Shown here: piece by piece, positions 17,159 to 23,377 of the stretch
How positions within the stretch are numbered: position 1 is the first letter of the stretch
Layout of the letters: every line of letters starts with the position of its first letter
Assembly: GCA_034439735.1 (NCBI GenBank)
Contig: JAWXAX010000156.1
Location: 1-33,838 of the forward strand
Length of the DNA stretch: 33,838 nucleotides
Source of the DNA: Rhodothermales bacterium
Lineage (GTDB): Bacteria > Bacteroidota > Rhodothermia > Rhodothermales > JAHQVL01
Reading direction: 5' to 3'
The notes under the pieces: model-generated
What the model saw: the letters and a program-made list of their open reading frames with translations, nothing else
Told to the model about the DNA's origin: nothing
Databases searched by the model: none
Program-made: the position numbers and the translations under genes

Positions 17159-18004
17159 ATGTCCATTCCTCCTCAGCATCAAAATAAACAGCCGGGCATC
17201 GAGCACAAAATGATGCCTGAGCCTCGGTATTTTAATCCTGCCTATAAAGGCAGCGATAAACTGAAAGACAAAGTTGTGCTAATTTCCGGGGGAGATAGTG
17301 GTATTGGACGAGCTGTTTCAATTCTGTTTGCTCGAGAAGGTGCGGACGTTGGCTTTATTTATCTCGATGAACATGAGGATGCCAGGCAAACACAGCAGTA
17401 TGTTAAGTCGGAGGGACAGAAGTGTATCGCCATTTCGGGAGATATAGGCAATAAGGCCTTTTGTCAGAATGCGGTACAAAAATTCGTGGAGGAATTTGGC
17501 CAGATCGATGTACTCATCAATAATGCAGCTGTTCAATATGTACAAGAGAATCTGGAAGATATCACCGAGGATCAGCTGGAGAAGACCTTCAGAACCAATA
17601 TCTATTCTTACTTTTTCATGACGCAGGCAGTAATGCCTCACCTGAGAGAAAACGGGTCGATTATCAACACAACTTCAATTACGGCCTTTCGTGGAAAAGA
17701 TGTTCTAATTGATTATTCTTCAACAAAAGGCGCCGTACTGGCTTTCACCCGCGCGTTATCCCAGAATCTGGCCGGCCGTGGTATCCGAGTGAACGCGGTT
17801 GCGCCTGGCCCGATCTGGACCCCACTTATTCCGGCCAGTTTTCCTGAGGAAGATGTAGCAGGGTTTGGTGAAGATACCCCCCTTGGAAGGGTAGGTCAGC
17901 CTGAGGAAGTTGCACCCTGTTACGTATTCCTGGCATCGAATGATGCTTCATACATAACAGGCCAAACCATCCATCCAAATGGAGGTGAAATCGTTGGAGG
18001 ATGA
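17159..18004 (+). CDS. Short-chain dehydrogenase, YghA/general stress protein 39-like
   Basis: A 281-residue SDR with the N-terminal extension typical of the YghA/YdaD (GSP39) group (PPQHQNKQPGIEHKMMPEPR). NAD(P)-binding glycine motif as SGGDSGIGRA, NNAA after the fourth strand, and the catalytic Ser-Tyr-Lys as TTSITAFRG and DYSSTKGAV. The C-terminal GGEIVGG is also typical. The substrate is unproven for this group (aldehydes or sugars have been suggested). Start 17159 was chosen because the domain extension begins there; upstream in-frame residues run back through the terminator. AT-rich composition and neighbours suggest a stress-response cassette, possibly acquired. Confidence 0.9.
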   Translation: MSIPPQHQNKQPGIEHKMMPEPRYFNPAYKGSDKLKDKVVLISGGDSGIGRAVSILFAREGADVGFIYLDEHEDARQTQQYVKSEGQKCIAISGDIGNKAFCQNAVQKFVEEFGQIDVLINNAAVQYVQENLEDITEDQLEKTFRTNIYSYFFMTQAVMPHLRENGSIINTTSITAFRGKDVLIDYSSTKGAVLAFTRALSQNLAGRGIRVNAVAPGPIWTPLIPASFPEEDVAGFGEDTPLGRVGQPEEVAPCYVFLASNDASYITGQTIHPNGGEIVGG

Positions 18005-18104
18005 ACGAGGAATAGCCGATGTTATGCTTTTGTGAGATCCGGACTTCGATTGAGGCGTACATTCCCCCAATCCAATCACTCACTCCTGCACGACCACGCG
18101 CATC

Positions 18105-19124
18105 ATGGCCAATCTGATCGTTAAACCCGGCTGGCAACTCCCCGAACGCCTCATCACCCCGAAAGACGTATACGCCAACCGCCGGCACTTTCTCCGGCAG
18201 CTCGGCATGGGCTCCATCGCTCTGATGGCCACGGGCGGGTTCACGGCGTGCGCGGATGGGTCCGCCTCGGCCGGCGCCGGCGTGGCAGGGCCGCTCGACA
18301 CGATTCCGGCCAATGCGCCACGGACCGGGTACCCGGCGGCGCAAAACACGGCCTTCGCCGTAAGCGAGCGCCCCGTCACCGATCGGATCGTGGCCTCCTC
18401 GTACAATAACTACTACGAGTTCAAAAACGGAGGAGATCTGAAGGATCTGTGGGAGTTGACGGGAGACTACAACCCCTTCCCTACCGAACTGGAAGTGACC
18501 GGGCTGGTCGAGAAGAAATTCAAGATCGACCTCGCCGAACTGATCGGAGAAATGCCCATTGAGGAGCGTATCTACCGCTTTCGCTGCGTCGAGGCCTGGG
18601 CGATGACGGTGCCGTGGACGGGATTCCCGCTCAAGAAGCTCATCGAGCGGTGCAAGCCGACCTCAAAGGCCACTCATGTGCGCTTCATGAGCATCGCGCG
18701 GGCGAAGGAAATGCCGGGGATTCCAGCGACACCGTGGTACACCTGGCCGTATTATGAGGGGTTGCGGATGGATGAGGCGATGAACGACCTCGCGTTTGTG
18801 GCGACGGGGATGTATGGCGAGCCGCTCCCCAAACAAAACGGCTCCCCGTGGCGCTGGGTTATGCCCTGGAAATATGGCTATAAAGGCCCGAAAGCCGTCG
18901 TCAAGATCGAGTTCGTCGATAGGCAACCCAAGACCTTCTGGAACGACCTCCAGCCCGCCGAATACAGCTTCCTATCCAACGTCAACCCGAGCGTTCCGCA
19001 TCCGCGTTGGAGCCAGGCATCGGAGCGGTTGATCGGAGAAAACGATCGTCGCGTGCCCACGCAATTATTTAACGGATACGCGGAGTGGGTAGGCGATTTG
19101 TACCCCGAAGAGCCCCGTCGATAA
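18105..19124 (+). CDS. msrP: MsrP-like molybdopterin protein-methionine-sulfoxide reductase subunit
   Basis: A 339-residue YedY/MsrP-type oxidoreductase repairing oxidised methionines of envelope proteins. A twin-arginine signal is visible (NRRHFLRQLGMGSIALMATGG, Arg26-Arg27), so it is exported folded with its molybdopterin. The molybdenum ligand Cys161 lies in YRFRCVEAWAMTVPW; other family landmarks are WTGFPLKKLI, TPWYTWPYYEGLRMDEAMN, and GSPWRWVMPWKYGYKG near the C-terminus. The signal ends FTAC, with Cys49 in a lipobox-like position, so it may be a Tat lipoprotein. The usual haem-b membrane partner MsrQ is not adjacent. Convergent with the next gene across a palindrome cluster. Confidence 0.93.
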   Translation: MANLIVKPGWQLPERLITPKDVYANRRHFLRQLGMGSIALMATGGFTACADGSASAGAGVAGPLDTIPANAPRTGYPAAQNTAFAVSERPVTDRIVASSYNNYYEFKNGGDLKDLWELTGDYNPFPTELEVTGLVEKKFKIDLAELIGEMPIEERIYRFRCVEAWAMTVPWTGFPLKKLIERCKPTSKATHVRFMSIARAKEMPGIPATPWYTWPYYEGLRMDEAMNDLAFVATGMYGEPLPKQNGSPWRWVMPWKYGYKGPKAVVKIEFVDRQPKTFWNDLQPAEYSFLSNVNPSVPHPRWSQASERLIGENDRRVPTQLFNGYAEWVGDLYPEEPRR

Positions 19125-19134
19125 CGGTACCGTA

Positions 19135-19156
19135 GAGCCGCAATACCTTGCGGCTC
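19135..19156. repeat. Perfect palindrome of the dispersed family (GAGCCGCAA form)
   Basis: GAGCCGCAA (19135-19143), loop TACC, TTGCGGCTC (19148-19156). Two degenerate half-copies follow to about 19205. It lies between convergent genes and could also act as a bidirectional terminator, though no T-run is present. Confidence 0.85.
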
Positions 19157-19205
19157 CACCCCCGACGCACTACCTTGCGGCTCCCCCCCGCAATACCTCC
19201 CGGCC

Positions 19206-19682
19206 CTACCGAACCCCCGCCGGCATGCGCTCGGCCGGATCCCCGGCGCCGGCCAGCATCCGGTTCCAGAAGAAGAGCCCGACGGCGGCCATCAGCATGA
19301 CCCCGAAACACACGGCCGCCTGCACGGCCGCGATTTTCCACTGCGTCTGGGCGATGAGGCTGATGACAATGGGCTGCGCGGCGCCCCGGATGACCCGCAC
19401 CTCCAGCGTCTGCGCGTGTTCGACGCGGGGTAGCAGCGTATAGGGCAGCGCCATTTTCTCCTGCACGATCTCGGTGCCATCCGCCAGGTGCGCTTTCAGG
19501 CTTACATACCCAAAGGGGATGTCCGGCCGCTCGTTTTTCACAAACTCCAGCACCTCCGCCTCCGCCGCCTCGCCCTGCTCGAGCGTTTCGCGGAGATCCC
19601 CGGACACTTTCCACTGGTTGATGCCGAGCAGAAGTAAGCTGATTGGGACCAGCCAGAGGAGACGTGCGATGGAGCGTTGCAT
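19206..19682 (-). CDS. DUF3592-like two-helix membrane protein
   Basis: A 158-residue protein with hydrophobic segments at ~7-22 (ARLLWLVPISLLLLGI) and ~115-138 (AAVQAAVCFGVMLMAAVGLFFW), enclosing an extracytoplasmic beta-rich region of ~90 residues (AEAEVLEFVKNE, FGYVSLKAHLADG). This layout resembles DUF3592 proteins. No catalytic motif is visible and the function is unknown. The upstream 13-base tandem repeat separates it from the HNH gene on the same strand. Confidence 0.7.
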   Translation of the reverse strand: MQRSIARLLWLVPISLLLLGINQWKVSGDLRETLEQGEAAEAEVLEFVKNERPDIPFGYVSLKAHLADGTEIVQEKMALPYTLLPRVEHAQTLEVRVIRGAAQPIVISLIAQTQWKIAAVQAAVCFGVMLMAAVGLFFWNRMLAGAGDPAERMPAGVR

Positions 19683-19693
19683 GCGGGATGACT

Positions 19694-19732
19694 GGATGCC
19701 GGGGATGGATGCCGGGGATGGATGCCGGGGAT
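19694..19732. repeat. 13-base tandem repeat, three exact copies
   Basis: GGATGCCGGGGAT is repeated at 19694-19706, 19707-19719 and 19720-19732, immediately followed by a TTTAAACGTTAAACG palindromic stretch. It occupies the spacer between the HNH gene and the DUF3592-like gene. Confidence 0.92.
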
Positions 19733-19758
19733 GAATATCGTTTAAACGTTAAACGCGT

Positions 19759-20259
19759 TTACGCCAGAAACAGATACGGCTTCCAGGTATCGTCCACATT
19801 ACCGATAAAATCACGGATGAACATGACCTGGCTGGGGCGGAACGGCTGCCGGCGCAGCTCCATTCGGGCCTCTTCGGGCGTGCGGCTGCCTTTTCGGTTG
19901 TTACAGGGGGTACAGGCCGCTACCAGATTTTCCCAGCTATCCCCCCCTCCGCGGGATTTCGGGAGCACGTGATCCACCGTGAGGCTATCCCGACTGCCAC
20001 AGTACTGGCACCGAAAGCCGTCTCGCCGCAGCACGTTTTTGCGCGAGAGCATGATGCGCTTATAGGGAACACGGACGAAGTACTTGAGCCGGACGATGCT
20101 CGGCCAGGGGAAACGCAGCGAAGCCGTTCTGAGGAAATAGTCGGGCGCACTCTCCACCATCTCGGCCTTCTGGAGATGGACGAGCACTACGGCGCGCTGG
20201 ACACTGCAAATGGTGAGCGCGCGGTAATCCTGATTCAGGACGAGCACGTGACCGCTCAT
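19759..20259 (-). CDS. HNH endonuclease family protein
   Basis: A 166-residue protein of the widespread chromosomal HNH type. The N-terminal part (VLVLNQDYRALTICSVQRAV) is typical for this group, which often carries ~160-180 residues. The nuclease motif has two zinc-binding CxxC pairs, CQYCG and CTPCNN, the metal-binding LTVDHVLPKSRGG and the final NLVAACTPCNNRKG. It is expected to be a metal-dependent DNA nuclease, but the role of these stand-alone proteins is not known. A G-rich stretch precedes the ATG on the minus strand. There is no restriction or phage gene nearby. Confidence 0.92.
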   Translation of the reverse strand: MSGHVLVLNQDYRALTICSVQRAVVLVHLQKAEMVESAPDYFLRTASLRFPWPSIVRLKYFVRVPYKRIMLSRKNVLRRDGFRCQYCGSRDSLTVDHVLPKSRGGGDSWENLVAACTPCNNRKGSRTPEEARMELRRQPFRPSQVMFIRDFIGNVDDTWKPYLFLA

Positions 20260-20480
20260 GACTCCCCCCCCGGATGTAGGATGGGGGTGGCAGACTTCAG
20301 CCGATCACCATTCGATGGACACGCGTAAAACGCAAGTGCAGACGTGGCGTACTTGAAAGTGGCTTCCTCCGGTTTGCGTGCGGGATATCGCTAAAAACCT
20401 GGTCGGCCAGAAAATACAACGCCGGCCGGCAAGATTCATTACCCCTTCATTACGTCGGCTCAAAAAAAGGGATCCTGCCC

Positions 20481-21275
20481 TCAACCGAGCACCTGAACCG
20501 GGTCGCCGATGCGGACACGGCCGAGGGTGTCCGGAATGCCATTCTGCCCGAAACGCACCTTGCCGTCGCGTAGGCGGTAGGTGGCCAGCGTGCGAAGGGG
20601 CTCTTTTTGAAACACCCCGGCATCGGGGTCCAGCGTAATTATAACACACCGGGCGCAGGGTTTCACCAGGCGAAACGACACCTCCCCGATCCGCACCACG
20701 CGCCAGGTATCCTCTTCGAAGGGGACCTCGCCATTCAGCACGATATTCGGCCGAAACCGGGCCATCGAAACCGGTTGTTCGAGACGACCGTTCAGATCCC
20801 GCAGCGACGCTTCGGTCGTCAGCAGTACGGGGTATGCATCGGCGAAGCTGACGACATCCTGCGGGGCGCCATACACGGGATCGACGGGCCGGAGGGCGGA
20901 CTCGGGCATAAAGACCAGTCGGCAGGGAATCTCCAGTATTCGGGAGAGCCAGCCGGCCGGCGCCTCGCCGGCATCGACGGCTTCTACCGCATCGCGCCAT
21001 ACGGTAACTCGCCGCCTGGAGTCGGCTTCAGGCTGTTCGACCCTACACGGTTTCTCCCCTTCGATCCCCAGCTGGAGCCCGGAGGACAGGACATCCACGG
21101 ACACCATCGCAAGGCGGGGATGCGAGCGCTGGGTAATAAACTGCCCGCCGGCGTCGACGATCATCCAGCGGCGGTCGTGCTCGAAACCTCGCGGCATGAC
21201 GTCCACCTCGACCAGCGCCGTGGCGCCGGCGGACTTGATGGGATACCGATACAGTGCGGTGACGTAAAGAGACAT
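20481..21275 (-). CDS. MOSC domain protein with N-terminal beta-barrel (YcbX/mARC-like)
   Basis: A 264-residue protein. It starts LYVTALYRYPIKSAGA, the standard beginning of the MOSC_N domain (~1-120), and the MOSC domain (~125-262) contains VRFRPNIV-like ARFRPNIVLNG and the conserved cysteine motif KPCARCVIITLDP. mARC/YcbX-type proteins bind the molybdenum cofactor on that Cys and reduce N-hydroxylated compounds. I chose ATG 21275; the open frame extends 52 codons upstream but only from here does the domain start. YcbX often carries a C-terminal ferredoxin domain; this one does not. It lies near msrP, another molybdenum enzyme, though in opposite orientation. Confidence 0.9.
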   Translation of the reverse strand: MSLYVTALYRYPIKSAGATALVEVDVMPRGFEHDRRWMIVDAGGQFITQRSHPRLAMVSVDVLSSGLQLGIEGEKPCRVEQPEADSRRRVTVWRDAVEAVDAGEAPAGWLSRILEIPCRLVFMPESALRPVDPVYGAPQDVVSFADAYPVLLTTEASLRDLNGRLEQPVSMARFRPNIVLNGEVPFEEDTWRVVRIGEVSFRLVKPCARCVIITLDPDAGVFQKEPLRTLATYRLRDGKVRFGQNGIPDTLGRVRIGDPVQVLG

Positions 21276-21520
21276 CAGGATTCGATTTGTTGCGATTGTG
21301 CGTGGAACTGACTGAAGCCGAGGTTCGTTCGCAAAACAACGCTCTGAAATGCTCTCTGTCGCAAACTTCCTTTCCCGGGTGCTTTTCAGAAGTGCTCGCT
21401 GGTAGCCGCCATGATACTGCGGCCATAACACTGCGGCCGGGTTCGATTTTTGCCCTGCCTCCGTAGCGTGTACGCGGCCACTTTTGTCCTCCGCGTCTCT
21501 TCTGGACCGACGCTATTCAC
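21276..21520. other. Divergent intergenic region
   Basis: This 245-base spacer must carry the promoters for the MOSC gene (minus) and the PIN-fusion gene (plus). CACTTTTG at 21479-21486 is one mismatch from TAnnTTTG on the plus strand but lacks a well-spaced TTTG box. A short direct repeat (ACTGCGGCC twice, near 21417 and 21431) is present. No firm promoter call. Confidence 0.5.
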
Positions 21521-23257
21521 ATGACCACGGCCAACGTATTTCCCGATACGGCTTTGCTGCTGTCTCATCAGGGGCTCGACACCCTCGACTGGGAACAGTT
21601 GTATGGCGTCGATCGGGTGACGATACTCGTGGCGCCTGTGGTGTTACGTGAGCTGAGCCGGCTAAAAAACCAGGCCGGCCGCCCGCCTCAGGCCGAACGC
21701 GCCGTCGCCTGTTTCGATCAGGTCGTCCGCTTACTCCGCCTGGAAACGCACGCGGCCGATCCGGTCGTCTTCAAGACCGTGCAGGATCCCTCGATCGATT
21801 TCGAAGCCGAGCGACTCGATCCATCCAATCCGAGGGATCAGCTGGTTGCGACTATTATCGATTTCCAGCAGACGCACGCCCTCGAATATGTTGTCCTGTT
21901 GACGGACGATCCGGAGACAGTATTGAAGGCCGAGCGTGCCGGGATCGACGTAGAGCGGCTCTCGACCGCCATGGACCTGCCGGCTCACGAGCCGGCTTCC
22001 GTTTCGTCTGCCTCCGCACCAACTGGAGGGGATGGCATGGCGCCCCGGCAAAGCACCGACGGTCACGAGGCGTCGGCGCCTGACCGAATCGTCCCGCTGG
22101 ATGGGCTCATGGAGCGGAGTCCGCTCTATAAAAAGCTGCCCGAACCTAAATTACCCAGCCTCCCTCCGATTCCAGTGGCACGGCGCCCGTCGCCCACGCT
22201 TAGCGTGGCGACGACGACGCTGCCCGAGGCGTTCGTCCATCTGCCGTCCAATTCCGAACCTGTCCGGCGGGCGGCGCCTCCTGCGCCACCTCCTGCGCCA
22301 CCTGTCGATCCTGAGTCGGTTTGGGAAGCGCCCTCGCGGCCTGGCTACGTCGAGATGTACAGTGCCGACTCGGCCGAAACGGTCCAGGGCGCTACAAACG
22401 AATCCGCGCTTCACGCCCAGGCCGACACTGCCGCCGGCGAGTCGTTCACGGCGACACCCCCACATGGGCCCACGCTGACGCGCACCGTGCCTGAATTGCG
22501 CCTGGCCTACAACGACGGCGCCTACCGGTCAACCGCGCTCATTCGATCGCCCATTTTCCCATCGATCGACGAACTGACACAGGAGCTGACGCGTATCCGG
22601 CGGGACCATCCAAAACTGGCTTATCTCAAACCCGCCCCCGGCGAGGAAACCGTGGATCCGCGTCGTCTGCCCATCTATGAGCGCAAGAATCAGCGCATCA
22701 AGCGGTACAACGCGGCGCTGGACGCGTATTACGCGGCCACCGAAAAGTACCTGCACGACGTCTCGGAATTCGCCAACATGAACCGCCGGCGCACGGTACT
22801 CGCACTGAGCCTGATCAACGACGCACCGGTCGTGCTCAAGAGTCTGTATATCACGGTCCGATTCGCCAGCAACGTCCGCATCTTCTCGGACGATCATCTG
22901 CCGGATCAACCCATCCCGCCCGAACCGCCCGCGCGCCCGAACCTGGATGCGTTGTTCGATGCGATTCGTTTGCCGATCGTCCCCGTGCCGTCCGAACTCC
23001 GCCAGCCCTCCAACCTTCTCCTGCGTAGCCGTAGCCTGTCGCCCCTCGAAATCCGCTGGAACAAAGGGTGGGACGTGATCTACTCGATCCGCGAGCTCGA
23101 GCGGAGCCATGCGGTATCCTTCAATCCGCTGTATCTGGTCTTCAATTCGTTCGATAAAGCCACGTCGATCCGCATCCCCTATCGCATTACGGTAGCCAGC
23201 AGCACCCAGGAAGAACGCGGTCAGCTCGAATTACTCGTTCGCAAGGTCATCCAATAA
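21521..23257 (+). CDS. PIN domain protein fused to an unrecognised C-terminal beta-rich domain
   Basis: 578 residues in three parts. Residues ~5-150 look like a PIN ribonuclease domain of the PhoH-N type: VFPDTALLL (Asp9), APVVLRELSRLK (Glu44), RDQLVATIID (Asp106) and VVLLTDD (Asp129), giving the full acidic quartet. Residues ~150-320 are a low-complexity Pro/Ala/Ser linker. Residues ~325-578 are a folded-looking domain: LRLAYNDG, a helical RRLPIYERKNQRIKRYNAAL stretch, then LSLINDAPVVLKSLYITVRF followed by a proline-rich loop (DQPIPPEPPARPN) and beta strands to the end. The phrase resembles adhesin/Ig-like effector-associated domains that speak of a gap-tolerant ND-AP-V-LK-VRF pattern, but I cannot name a family. 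Monocistronic; no antitoxin is adjacent. Confidence 0.7.
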   Translation: MTTANVFPDTALLLSHQGLDTLDWEQLYGVDRVTILVAPVVLRELSRLKNQAGRPPQAERAVACFDQVVRLLRLETHAADPVVFKTVQDPSIDFEAERLDPSNPRDQLVATIIDFQQTHALEYVVLLTDDPETVLKAERAGIDVERLSTAMDLPAHEPASVSSASAPTGGDGMAPRQSTDGHEASAPDRIVPLDGLMERSPLYKKLPEPKLPSLPPIPVARRPSPTLSVATTTLPEAFVHLPSNSEPVRRAAPPAPPPAPPVDPESVWEAPSRPGYVEMYSADSAETVQGATNESALHAQADTAAGESFTATPPHGPTLTRTVPELRLAYNDGAYRSTALIRSPIFPSIDELTQELTRIRRDHPKLAYLKPAPGEETVDPRRLPIYERKNQRIKRYNAALDAYYAATEKYLHDVSEFANMNRRRTVLALSLINDAPVVLKSLYITVRFASNVRIFSDDHLPDQPIPPEPPARPNLDALFDAIRLPIVPVPSELRQPSNLLLRSRSLSPLEIRWNKGWDVIYSIRELERSHAVSFNPLYLVFNSFDKATSIRIPYRITVASSTQEERGQLELLVRKVIQ

Positions 23258-23267
23258 GGCGGCAAAG

Positions 23268-23332
23268 GGGTTAAGGTTCGAGGTCTAAGGTTTAATGAAC
23301 CCTACTAAACCCAGTACCTCGAAGCTTAACCC
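23268..23332. terminator. Inverted repeat between convergent genes (possible bidirectional terminator)
   Basis: A 17-base arm at 23268-23284 (GGGTTAAGGTTCGAGGT) pairs with 23316-23332 (ACCTCGAAGCTTAACCC) with one mismatch. It lies 10 bases after the PIN-fusion stop and 45 bases beyond the stop of the minus-strand dockerin gene. No T-run, so termination is an inference. Confidence 0.5.
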
Positions 23333-23377
23333 GTTCACCGATAGCGGGCATTTGAGGCCGAATTACTCCGAATTGGC

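Noticed and set aside
21521-23257. VapC-type toxin of a toxin-antitoxin pair
   Set aside because: The protein is about four times longer than VapC and there is no small upstream antitoxin gene; the upstream 245 bases carry no open frame of that kind on the same strand.
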